A stretch of 64,000 bases of DNA from Acidovorax sp. KKS102. GTDB lineage: Bacteria; Pseudomonadota; Gammaproteobacteria; Burkholderiales; Burkholderiaceae_C. Positions 45,170-54,858 of the stretch are shown one piece after another; the first letter of the stretch is position 1; every line of letters starts with the position of its first letter. The notes under the pieces are model-generated. The model was not told where the DNA came from. It made no database searches and was given only the letters and a program-made list of their open reading frames with translations. Location: positions 1,054,001 through 1,118,000 of the forward strand of contig NC_018708.1 in the NCBI RefSeq assembly GCF_000302535.1, read 5' to 3'. The translations under genes and the position numbers were made by a program.

Positions 45170-45847
45170 CTAGCCCACGGAGAGCGCTGATTTTTTCAGC
45201 ATGCCCCGGGTCTCGATGAACTTGACCACGTCAGCCACGCCCGCCAGGGTCTTGAGGTTGGTCATCACGAACGGCTTGAGGCCCTGGGCGTTGGTGCGCA
45301 TGCGGGTGGTGTCGGCGTGCATCACATCCAGGTTGGCACCCACGTGGGGGGCCAGGTCGGTCTTGTTGATGATGAACAGGTCGCTTTTGGTGATGCCGGG
45401 GCCGCCTTTGCGGGGAATTTTTTCGCCAGCGGCCACGTCGATGACGTAGATGGTGAGGTCGCTCAGCTCGGGGCTGAAGGTGGCGGCCAGGTTGTCGCCG
45501 CCGCTTTCCACGAACACGATGTCGGCGTTGGGGAACTCGCCCAGCATGCGGTCGATGGCTTCGAGGTTGATGGAGCAGTCCTCGCGGATGGCGGTGTGCG
45601 GGCAGCCGCCGGTTTCCACGCCCAGGATGCGCTCAGGCGGCAGCGCGCCGCTCACGGTGAGCAGGCGCTGGTCTTCCTTGGTGTAGATGTCGTTGGTGAT
45701 GGCGATGAGGTCGTAGTCATCGCGCATGGCCTTGCACAGCATCTCCAGCAGCGTGGTTTTGCCGGAGCCGACGGGGCCGCCGATGCCCACGCGCAGAGGG
45801 GGCAGGTTTTTGGTGCGGTTGGGGATGTGGTGCAGGGCGTTGGTCAT
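45170..45847 (-). CDS. ureG: urease accessory GTPase UreG
   Basis: The protein has 225 residues. The P-loop is [27 protein letters not shown] carries the Cys-Pro-His metal motif that binds nickel at the dimer interface, [10 protein letters not shown] follows, and the base-recognition motif is I-I-N-K-T-D-L-A. UreG hydrolyses GTP as nickel passes to apo-urease. It is the last gene of the urease operon. A palindromic repeat fills the 62-base gap from ureF. Confidence 0.97.
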   Translation of the reverse strand: MTNALHHIPNRTKNLPPLRVGIGGPVGSGKTTLLEMLCKAMRDDYDLIAITNDIYTKEDQRLLTVSGALPPERILGVETGGCPHTAIREDCSINLEAIDRMLGEFPNADIVFVESGGDNLAATFSPELSDLTIYVIDVAAGEKIPRKGGPGITKSDLFIINKTDLAPHVGANLDVMHADTTRMRTNAQGLKPFVMTNLKTLAGVADVVKFIETRGMLKKSALSVG

Positions 45848-45863
45848 GGTGCTAGTGGTGGCG

Positions 45864-45916
45864 TCATTTGCTACTAAATAAATAGCTGCTTGCGCTTGTA
45901 TTGCTTGCGCTAGGAG
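45864..45916 (+). repeat. dispersed palindromic element, copy F (overlaps the ureF stop codon)
   Basis: The core reads AAATAGCTGCTTGCGCTTG, TATT, GCTTGCGCTAG, matching the ATAGCTGC / GCGCTTG / GCGCTAG scheme of the other copies. Its right end contains the ureF stop codon (the CTA at 45910-45912 on the plus strand). It therefore lies in the ureF-ureG mRNA linker and could act as a processing or stability hairpin inside the operon. Confidence 0.7.
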
Positions 45917-46620
45917 CGGAAAAGTCTTGAATACTGCACTTCGTGCTGCGCGCTGAGGATGGCGAGCATGGGCGAAAACGCCTGGCGCTCGCTGTCCATC
46001 AGGCTGGTGGCGTGGTCTGCGGCCAGCGGGATGGCGGCGGCCAGCCGGGCCAGGATGCGCTGGCCCGCGCTCTGGCCCAGTTGCATGGACTTGAGAGCGG
46101 CCTGCACCATGTTCTCGGCCCAGCCAAAGGCATACGCCAGCAGCACCTCGCGCAGGCTGGCCTGGGTGGGCGACGCGGCCAGTGCGAAGGCCACGGGGTA
46201 GGTGGGGGGCAGAGCGGCCAGGTGGCGCACGGCGGGCATCAGGGCCTCGTCGGTTTGGTACTGGTTGCGCAGCCAGTCGGCCATGGACCGGCCCATCTGC
46301 TCGGTTTGCAGGCGCAACTCGCTGGTCTCGCGGGTGTGCAGCACCCAGTCATTGAGTTCTTTCACATGCTCCATGTCGCCGCGCCGCCAGGCACCCACGG
46401 CCTTGGCGATGAGGGCCATGTCGCCGCGGGCCTGGGTGATGTGGAGTTGGTCCAGCAGCCAGTCGCCCACGGCGGCTTCGCTGGCGAGGCCCGCGTTTTC
46501 AATGGCGCTTTCCAGCCCTTCGGAATACGAGAACCCGCCCACGGGCAGCGCGGGTGAGGCCAACCACATCAGCTGCAAGAAACTGGCGGCGGGCAGGGGC
46601 GTGGGGCGGTCCAGGCGCAT
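45910..46620 (-). CDS. ureF: urease accessory protein UreF
   Basis: The protein has 236 residues. Family traits are [21 protein letters not shown] (the conserved N-terminal block), [12 protein letters not shown] and [14 protein letters not shown]. UreF bridges UreG and the urease-UreD complex and gates GTP hydrolysis. No ureD partner is encoded in this window. It follows ureE by 11 bases and its stop lies in a repeat. Confidence 0.95.
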   Translation of the reverse strand: MRLDRPTPLPAASFLQLMWLASPALPVGGFSYSEGLESAIENAGLASEAAVGDWLLDQLHITQARGDMALIAKAVGAWRRGDMEHVKELNDWVLHTRETSELRLQTEQMGRSMADWLRNQYQTDEALMPAVRHLAALPPTYPVAFALAASPTQASLREVLLAYAFGWAENMVQAALKSMQLGQSAGQRILARLAAAIPLAADHATSLMDSERQAFSPMLAILSAQHEVQYSRLFRS

Positions 46621-46631
46621 GGAGCGGGGAG

Positions 46632-47330
46632 TCAGTGGTCGTGGTTGCAGTCGGGGCCGTGTACATGCCCGTGTGAGACCACGGGGATGGACACGGTGCG
46701 CCCACGGGCAGGGGCTGCGCTGGGGGCAACGGGGGCGGCTGCATGGCTGTGATCGTGGCTGTGCCCATGGTCGTGGGTATGGCCATGTGAATGGTCATGG
46801 GAGTGGTCGTGACCATGGTGATGGTCGTGCCCCTTTCCGTGTCCATGTTCCCCATGGCTGTGTCCACCACCATGCCCCGCTGCGTACGCGCCGCCTTCAG
46901 GCTCAAACGCCAGGTTTTGCTCGGTCACGATCAGGTGCATGGCGCGCAGCATGTCGGCCAGAACGTGGTCGGGTTCGATCTTGAGGTGGTCGGGCTGCAA
47001 CTCGATGGGCACATGGCGGTTGCCCAGGTGGTAGGCGGCACGGGTCAGGTCAAACGGTGTGCCGTGGTTTTTGCAGTGGGTGATGACCAGCACGGGCTGC
47101 GGTGCGGCGATCACGCGGACCATGGAGCCGTCTTCGGCCACCAGCACGTCGCCGCCGCGCACCAGCGTGCCACGGGGGAGGAAGATGCCCAGCTCTCGCC
47201 CGGCCGAGTCGGTGGCGGCGAAGCGGCTTTTTTGGCGCACGTCCCAGTCCAGTTCAACGGTGGTGGCGCGTTTGAGCAGGACGGGCGCGAGGCCTTGGCC
47301 TTGGGGGAGGAGTTTGGAAACCTGGATCAT
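46632..47330 (-). CDS. ureE: urease nickel chaperone UreE with a very long His-rich tail
   Basis: The protein has 232 residues from the ATG at 47330; typical UreE has about 150-160. The core has [13 protein letters not shown], then [11 protein letters not shown] and Y-H-L-G-N-R-H-V-P, which carry the metal-site His residues, and D-H-V-L-A-D-M-L-R. From about residue 155 comes a tail with 21 His in 44 residues (patterns H-G-H-D-H, S-H-D-H), then a short Ala/Pro spacer and a second His cluster at the end. Such tails bind several nickel ions; this one is longer than that of Klebsiella. It donates nickel to UreG. Confidence 0.95.
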   Translation of the reverse strand: MIQVSKLLPQGQGLAPVLLKRATTVELDWDVRQKSRFAATDSAGRELGIFLPRGTLVRGGDVLVAEDGSMVRVIAAPQPVLVITHCKNHGTPFDLTRAAYHLGNRHVPIELQPDHLKIEPDHVLADMLRAMHLIVTEQNLAFEPEGGAYAAGHGGGHSHGEHGHGKGHDHHHGHDHSHDHSHGHTHDHGHSHDHSHAAAPVAPSAAPARGRTVSIPVVSHGHVHGPDCNHDH

Positions 47331-47404
47331 TGCAAAAGAGGATTTCGGTGCCGGCAAGGCGAGGTCCACATTGTGGCCTTGGCTGCGGGGTGGCACGGGT
47401 GGCT

Positions 47405-47902
47405 CTACAGCGCGCGGCTCATGTACCGGCTGTGGGGGTCAAGCTGGTAGCTGCCGAACGGCGCGCAGTCAGTAAAGCCGTAGCGCAGGTAGAGCTGGTG
47501 AGCGGGTTCAAAGAAGGGCAGGGTGCCCGTTTCCAGGCTGATGCGCTGGTAGCCCAGATCCACGGCCTGGCCCAGGATGTGTTCAAGGATGGCTCGGCCC
47601 ACGCCGAGGCCGCGCAGGGACTCTGCGGCACGCATGGATTTGAGCTCGACGTGGTCGGCGCTCAGGTGTTTGAGGGCGCCGGTGCCCACCAGCCGACCGG
47701 GCGCGGGTTCGGTGGCGTCCGGCAGCCATGCCGTCCAGAAGCGGATATCGGGGCGGCGCAGCTGGTCCATGTCCAGCGCATGCACGCTCTCGGGCGGCGA
47801 GGTAGCGCGCATGTCCTGCAGATGCTCTTCCATGAAGGTGGCAATGCGCGGGTCGCTCAGGTCGTCCAGGCGCAGGGAGAGGCTGTCCAGCAAGCTGCTC
47901 AT
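47405..47902 (-). CDS. GNAT family N-acetyltransferase inside the urease operon
   Basis: The protein has 165 residues. The acetyl-CoA loop is S-L-R-G-L-G-V-G-R-A-I-L-E-H (motif A, R-G-x-G-V-G), preceded by V-E-L-K-S-M-R-A, and the C-terminal part has Y-L-R-Y-G-F-T-D-C. Substrate cannot be inferred. It sits between ureC (12 bases upstream) and ureE on the same strand and so is part of the operon, which is not a standard urease gene. It may acetylate a small amine or a protein N-terminus. Confidence 0.88.
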   Translation of the reverse strand: MSSLLDSLSLRLDDLSDPRIATFMEEHLQDMRATSPPESVHALDMDQLRRPDIRFWTAWLPDATEPAPGRLVGTGALKHLSADHVELKSMRAAESLRGLGVGRAILEHILGQAVDLGYQRISLETGTLPFFEPAHQLYLRYGFTDCAPFGSYQLDPHSRYMSRAL

Positions 47903-47914
47903 CGTGGGGGAGTG

Positions 47915-49633
<1,719 letters not shown>

Positions 49634-49665
49634 GGGTGGGGTGCTCCGTGAGAACGGTTTACTCT

Positions 49666-49728
49666 ATTTTTGATAGCAGCTTGGGCAATAAATACCTGCG
49701 CTATCTGCCAATTTGGCTTGAAATTGCT
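49666..49728 (+). repeat. dispersed palindromic element, copy G (diverged)
   Basis: The sequence TTTTTGATAGCAGCTTGGGC, then a spacer, then CTGCGCTATCTGCC fills the gap between ureB and ureC and ends at the ureB stop (49727-49729 on the minus strand). It keeps the ATAGC-GC and TGCGCTAT parts of the element but has many changes, so the assignment is weaker than for copies A, B, E and H. Confidence 0.5.
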
Positions 49729-50032
49729 ACAGCGCGCCCTGCGTCAGGCCCTGAAAGCCGAACACGCGGCGCTCGCCCGCGTAGTCCACCAGCTCCACAG
49801 TGCGCTCCTGGCCGGGCTCAAAGCGCACGGCGGTGCCCGACGCAATGTTCAGCCGCATGCCGCGCGCAGCCGCACGGTCAAAGCCCAGGGCGTTGTTGGT
49901 CTCGGCAAAGTGGTAGTGCGAGCCGACCTGGATGGGCCGGTCGCCGGTGTTGCGCACCACCAGCGTGAGGGTGCGGCGGCCGGTGTTGAGCAGGTGTTCA
50001 CCGGGTTCGGTGAGAAGTTCGCCGGGGATCAT
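49727..50032 (-). CDS. ureB: urease subunit beta
   Basis: The protein has 101 residues from the ATG at 50032; the upstream extension of the frame is not conserved-looking. [12 protein letters not shown] is the usual start, [21 protein letters not shown] and [26 protein letters not shown] are the core motifs. It is the small structural subunit of three-subunit bacterial urease. Confidence 0.97.
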   Translation of the reverse strand: MIPGELLTEPGEHLLNTGRRTLTLVVRNTGDRPIQVGSHYHFAETNNALGFDRAAARGMRLNIASGTAVRFEPGQERTVELVDYAGERRVFGFQGLTQGAL

Positions 50033-50054
50033 GAAAACTCCTTGCAGGGAATGC

Positions 50055-50669
50055 TCAGGCCATCTGCGCCAGCAGCGCTCCACCAAACACAGCCACCCCA
50101 GCACCTGCAGCGCGGGCCAGCCACACATGGCGGTGGCGCAGTGCCCAGCCAGCGGCCAGGCCTGCGCTGTGCAGCAGCACGGTAGCCGTGAGCATGCCTG
50201 CCAGGGTCAACCAGGCGCTGTCGCTGCCTGCCAGCTCATAGCCATGGGCCACGCCGTGAAAGACGGCAAACATGCCCACACCCAGCGCCGCCACCAGCCC
50301 GGGCACGCGCAGGCGCGACACGACCAGCAGGCCGGTGACCAGCAGCGACGCGGCGATCATGGGCTCCACCGCCGGCAACGCCACACCCTGCAGGCCCAGC
50401 ACGGCGCCCACCAGCAGCATGGCCGCAAAGCCCACGGGGCCCCACAGCAGATCGCGCCCGGCGCTGCGGGCGGCCAGGGCGCTCCACAGGCCCACGGCCA
50501 CCATGGCGGCCAGGTGGTCCAGGCCGAACAGGGGGTGGGCAAAGCCGCTCAGAAAACTGTTGTGGATGTGCGATTCAGCACCGGTATGGGCGCTAGCGCT
50601 AGTACCAATTGCGCTGGCAGCTATGAAAAGAAGAGCGGCTGTGTGGCGGTGTGAGAGGGCGATGCGCAT
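50055..50669 (-). CDS. ureJ: HupE/UreJ-type nickel permease
   Basis: The protein has 204 residues. A signal peptide ends T-S-A-S-A, and the mature part starts H-T-G-A-E, then [21 protein letters not shown], the HupE/UreJ metal motif (H-P-x-x-G-x-D-H). About six helices follow, including H-G-V-A-H-G-Y-E-L. These proteins take up nickel for urease or hydrogenase. The segment of the signal peptide from about residue 15 to 27 is encoded by a copy of the palindromic repeat. It lies between ureA and ureB. Confidence 0.93.
   Translation of the reverse strand: MRIALSHRHTAALLFIAASAIGTSASAHTGAESHIHNSFLSGFAHPLFGLDHLAAMVAVGLWSALAARSAGRDLLWGPVGFAAMLLVGAVLGLQGVALPAVEPMIAASLLVTGLLVVSRLRVPGLVAALGVGMFAVFHGVAHGYELAGSDSAWLTLAGMLTATVLLHSAGLAAGWALRHRHVWLARAAGAGVAVFGGALLAQMA
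50589..50630 (-). repeat. dispersed palindromic element, copy H, inside the ureJ signal peptide
   Basis: On the minus strand the bases TTTTCATAGCTGCCAGCGC, AATTGGT, ACTAGCGCTAGCGCC align with copy B (ATAGCTGCCAGCGC, TTGATCC, ACTAGCGCTTGCAGCC). The frame used gives [13 protein letters not shown], which works as the hydrophobic core and cleavage region of the signal peptide. The element thus appears to have become coding, or the signal peptide sequence has given rise to the match by chance; the length of the match argues for the former. Confidence 0.65.
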
Positions 50670-50715
50670 GGGGGCTCCACAGAGAGAAGAGGGGGAATAG
50701 AAAGTAGAAGGGGGT

Positions 50716-51018
<303 letters not shown>

Positions 51019-51198
51019 GTCGTTCTGCTCAATGTAAGGAGAGGTGGGCTCGTGTAGCGGGTTGTTCAGGCCGGACACACGGGGCAATCGTCAACGATGG
51101 CAATGCGGTCCGAAGGGCAGTGGATTCATCATAGGCAGCAAGCCCCGTGCCCGCCATACGCCAGAGGGCGAAGGTGCACCGCATACAAAGGCAACCCG

Positions 51199-51214
51199 TG
51201 GCATGGAAACTGCA
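51199..51214 (+). promoter_or_regulatory. sigma-54-type promoter TGGCATGGAAACTGCA
   Basis: The site has GG and GC with exactly 12-base spacing and matches TGGCAYR-N4-TTGCW at all but one key base (CTGCA instead of TTGCA). It lies 30 bases before the ATG of the permease-kinase fusion, in the 225-bp divergent region with ureA. Sigma-54 promoters in nitrogen genes are driven by NtrC-type activators; no enhancer pair is clear here, although GGTGCACC occurs around 51172. Activity is inferred from sequence only. Confidence 0.55.
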
Positions 51215-51243
51215 CTTGCAGGGGCTGTCGCCGCCCTTTGCCC

Positions 51244-54200
51244 ATGCCTCCCTCCAACACCCCCTTTGCCCCGCCCGACGCCAGTTTGGCCCCTGTGCCA
51301 GGGCCAGACGCCGACGCGCAGGCGCCGCAGCAGGTGGTCAAGGTCCGCCGCGACTACAACAGCTGGGTGGCCACCGAGACCATGGAGGACTACGCGCTGC
51401 GCTACACGCCCCAGCGATTTCGCAAGTGGTCCGAATGGCGGGTGGCCAACACGGCCTTCGGCGCCGCATCCTTCCTGATCCTCGAAGCCGTGGGCGCCAC
51501 GCTGCTGGTGCAGTACGGCTTCATCAATGCCTTCTGGGCCATTGTGGCCACGGGGCTCATCATCTTTCTGGCGGGGCTGCCCATCAGCGTGTACGCGGCC
51601 CGCTACGGGGTGGACATGGACCTGCTCACACGCGGCGCGGGCTTTGGCTACATCGGTTCCACGCTCACCTCGCTGATCTACGCGAGCTTCACCTTCATCT
51701 TCTTCGCGCTCGAAGCCGCCGTGATGGCCTATGCGCTGGAGCTGGCGCTCGACATTCCACCCACCTGGGGCTACCTGATCTGCGCCATTGTGGTGATTCC
51801 GCTGGTCACGCACGGCGTGTCGGCCATCAGCCGCCTGCAGGTGTGGACGCAACCGCTGTGGCTGCTGATGCTGGTGGTGCCGTTTGTGTACGTGCTGGTG
51901 CGCGATCCTGGTGCGTTTTCTGGGGTGGTGCACTACGGTGGTGAATTGGCGCGGGGCGCCACGTTTCACTTGCCCTTGTTTGGTGCGGCGCTCACCGTGG
52001 GCATTGCGCTCATTACCCAGATGGGGGAGCAGGCCGACTACCTGCGTTTCATGCCCGCCCGCACCGCCACCACGCGTGGCCGCTGGTGGCTGGGGGTGCT
52101 GGTGGGCGGGCCGGGCTGGGTGGTGCTGGGCGTGCTCAAGATGCTGGGCGGCGCGCTGCTGGCCTGGCTGGCGCTCACGCACATGGTGCCCGCCGAGCGC
52201 GCGGTGGACCCGAACCAGATGTACCTGGTGGCCTACGAATACGTCTTCCCGCACTATGGGTGGGCGGTGGCGGCCACGGCGCTGTTTGTGGTGGTCTCGC
52301 AGATGAAGATCAATGTGACCAACGCTTACGCGGGGTCGCTGGCATGGTCCAACTTCTTCTCGCGCCTCACGCACAGCCACCCAGGACGGGTGGTGTGGGT
52401 GGTGTTCAACACGCTGATCGCCTTCATGCTGATGGAGATGAACGTGTTCCGCGCCATGGGCGAGGTGCTGGGGCTGTACTCCAACATCGCCATCGCCTGG
52501 ATCATGTCGGTGGTGGCGGACCTTGTCATCAACAAGCCGCTGGGGCTGTCGCCCAAGGGCATTGAGTTCAAACGTGCGCACCTGTACGACATCAACCCGG
52601 TGGGTGTGGGATCGATGGCGCTGGCGTCTGTGCTGTCCATCAGCGCGCACCTGGGGCTGTTTGGCCCGCTGCCGCAGGCGTTCTCGGCTGTCATTGCCAT
52701 GGCGGTGGCCTTTGTGACGGCGCCGTTGATCGCCTGGGCCACGCGCGGCAAGTACTACATCGCGCGGCAGAGCGAGTCGGTGGCTGTGCCTGTGGCGGGG
52801 CCCGTGCCCGGCGCGCGGGCTTCCGACATGGGCAGCTACCAGCGCTTCACCGTGCAGCGTTGCGTGATCTGCGAACGCGAATACGAAGCGCCCGACATGG
52901 CCCAGTGCCCTGCCTACCGGGGCGCCATCTGCTCGCTGTGCTGCACACTGGACGCGCGCTGCGGCGACCTGTGCAAGCCCCATGCGAGCATGGCGGTGCA
53001 GTGGTCGGCTGCGCTGCGCTGGGTGCTGCCGCGTGCCATCTGGCGCTATCTGGACACAGGCCTGGGCCACTTCCTGCTGCTGATGCTGGTGATCGCGCCG
53101 TTGCTGGCGTCGGTGATGGGGCTGCTGTACCACCAGGAGCTCAACACCATTGCCCAGGCCGCCACCGACACCGAGGTGATGGCCGCCCCAGAAGTGGCGC
53201 TGCGCTCGGGCCTGCTCAAGGCCTATCTCGCGCTGCTGGTCATCTCGGGAATCGTGGCGTGGTGGCTGGTGCTGGCGCACAAGAGCCGCCAGGTGGCGCA
53301 GGAGGAATCCAACCGCCAGACGGGCCTGCTGGTGCGCGAGATCGAGCTGCACCGCCAGACCGACGAAGCGTTGCAGACGGCGCGCAGCGTGGCAGAGGCC
53401 GCCCAGCAGCAGGCCGAGGAAGCCCGCTTGCGCGCCGACCAGGCCAACCAGGCCAAAAGCCGCTACATCAGCGCCATCAGCCACGAGATCCGTACGCCGC
53501 TCAACTCCATCCTGGGCTACGCGCAGCTCATGGGTGAGGACGCGGGCGTGCCCCCGCACCGCAAGCAGGCAGTGCACGTGATCCGGCGTGGGGGCGAGCA
53601 TTTGTTGTCGCTCATCGAGGGCACGCTGGACATCGCGCGCATCGAGTCGGGCAAGCTCACGCTGGATGTGGCGCCCATGCGCTTTGCCGACGGTCTGCAC
53701 GAGATGGCCAGCCTGTTCGAGCTGCAGGCCGCCGCCAAGGGCCTGGCGTTCACGTTCGACGTGCAAGGGGTGATTCCGGAGGTGGTGCGTGCCGACGACA
53801 AGCGGCTGCGCCAGATCCTCATCAACCTGCTGGGCAATGCCGTCAAGTTCACGGCGCAGGGCACCGTCACCCTGCGCGTGCGCTATGCGCGCGAAATGGC
53901 ACGCATCGAGGTGCAGGACACGGGCCCGGGACTCACGACCGAGGAGATCGAGCGCATCTTCGAGCCCTTCGCGCGCGGCGGATCGGGCGGTGGCAGCACG
54001 GCGGCCGCACCAGGTGCCGGGCTGGGCCTGACCATTGCCAAGATGCTCACTGCGCTCATGGGCGGCGAGCTGACGGTGAGCAGCACCCCGGGCGTGGGTT
54101 CGGTGTTCCATGTCAAACTGTTCTTGCCCGAGGTGCATGGCGATGCGCTGGGCAAGGCCGCAGCGCCAGCGGCCCTGGCTGCCCATGGCCAACGGCAGCG

Positions 54201-54858
54201 CAAGGGCTACGCGGGCGAGCGCCGCCGCATCCTGGTGGTGGACAACGAAGAGCCCGATCGCGAGCTGCTGGTGCAGCTGCTGGAGCCGCTGGGCTTTGAG
54301 CTGCGCCAGGCTGCCAGCGGCCACGATGCGCTGGACCTGCTTGCCACCGGGTACCGTCCGCACGTGATCTTCATGGACCTGGCCATGCCGGGCATCGACG
54401 GGTGGGAAACGCTGCGGCGCGTGCGGCAGATGCACCTGCCCAATGTGCAATGTGCAATTGTTTCCGCCAATGCTTTCGACAAGGCGCTCGACAACGACGT
54501 GGACATCCGCCCCGAAGACTTCATCGTCAAACCCGTGCGCCACAGCGAGCTGCTGGACTGGCTGGAGCGCCGCCTGGGCCTGCAGTGGCAATACGACGAG
54601 GCCACTACAGCGCCCGCGGGTGCTGAACCCGCCGTGGCGTCTGCGGCGCCCGCACCCCTCACATACCCCGATGCCGCTGCGCTGGTGGCTTTGGCACAGG
54701 CGGTGTCCTTGGGCTACTACCGGGGCATTCTCAACACGCTGGACGACATTGAACGCAGCCAGCCCGCGCACAGCGCTTTTGTCGGCACTATGCGGCAACT
54801 GGCCAAGCAATTCCAGTTCGATGCCATGGGCCAGATCCTGGAGCAGGCCCCCTCGTGA
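51244..54858 (+). CDS. NCS1 permease / Cys-rich module / hybrid sensor histidine kinase fusion
   Basis: The protein has 1,204 residues from the ATG at 51244. Residues about 40-500 are a 12-helix NCS1 (purine-cytosine/hydantoin) permease: R-V-A-N-T-A-F-G-A-A near 62, L-T-R-G-A-G-F-G-Y-I-G-S, and a complete-looking set of helices. Residues 540-577 hold eight Cys (540, 543, 555, 563, 566, 567, 573, 577), zinc-finger-like. Two further helices (about 615-635 and 660-680) lead to a coiled coil, then HisKA with H747 in AISHEIRTPLNSILG, HATPase N-L-L-G-N-A-V-K-F-T and a REC domain with D1045. A C-terminal helical part follows. The permease part is probably a ligand sensor. It overlaps the response regulator. 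Confidence 0.9.
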   Translation: MPPSNTPFAPPDASLAPVPGPDADAQAPQQVVKVRRDYNSWVATETMEDYALRYTPQRFRKWSEWRVANTAFGAASFLILEAVGATLLVQYGFINAFWAIVATGLIIFLAGLPISVYAARYGVDMDLLTRGAGFGYIGSTLTSLIYASFTFIFFALEAAVMAYALELALDIPPTWGYLICAIVVIPLVTHGVSAISRLQVWTQPLWLLMLVVPFVYVLVRDPGAFSGVVHYGGELARGATFHLPLFGAALTVGIALITQMGEQADYLRFMPARTATTRGRWWLGVLVGGPGWVVLGVLKMLGGALLAWLALTHMVPAERAVDPNQMYLVAYEYVFPHYGWAVAATALFVVVSQMKINVTNAYAGSLAWSNFFSRLTHSHPGRVVWVVFNTLIAFMLMEMNVFRAMGEVLGLYSNIAIAWIMSVVADLVINKPLGLSPKGIEFKRAHLYDINPVGVGSMALASVLSISAHLGLFGPLPQAFSAVIAMAVAFVTAPLIAWATRGKYYIARQSESVAVPVAGPVPGARASDMGSYQRFTVQRCVICEREYEAPDMAQCPAYRGAICSLCCTLDARCGDLCKPHASMAVQWSAALRWVLPRAIWRYLDTGLGHFLLLMLVIAPLLASVMGLLYHQELNTIAQAATDTEVMAAPEVALRSGLLKAYLALLVISGIVAWWLVLAHKSRQVAQEESNRQTGLLVREIELHRQTDEALQTARSVAEAAQQQAEEARLRADQANQAKSRYISAISHEIRTPLNSILGYAQLMGEDAGVPPHRKQAVHVIRRGGEHLLSLIEGTLDIARIESGKLTLDVAPMRFADGLHEMASLFELQAAAKGLAFTFDVQGVIPEVVRADDKRLRQILINLLGNAVKFTAQGTVTLRVRYAREMARIEVQDTGPGLTTEEIERIFEPFARGGSGGGSTAAAPGAGLGLTIAKMLTALMGGELTVSSTPGVGSVFHVKLFLPEVHGDALGKAAAPAALAAHGQRQRKGYAGERRRILVVDNEEPDRELLVQLLEPLGFELRQAASGHDALDLLATGYRPHVIFMDLAMPGIDGWETLRRVRQMHLPNVQCAIVSANAFDKALDNDVDIRPEDFIVKPVRHSELLDWLERRLGLQWQYDEATTAPAGAEPAVASAAPAPLTYPDAAALVALAQAVSLGYYRGILNTLDDIERSQPAHSAFVGTMRQLAKQFQFDAMGQILEQAPS

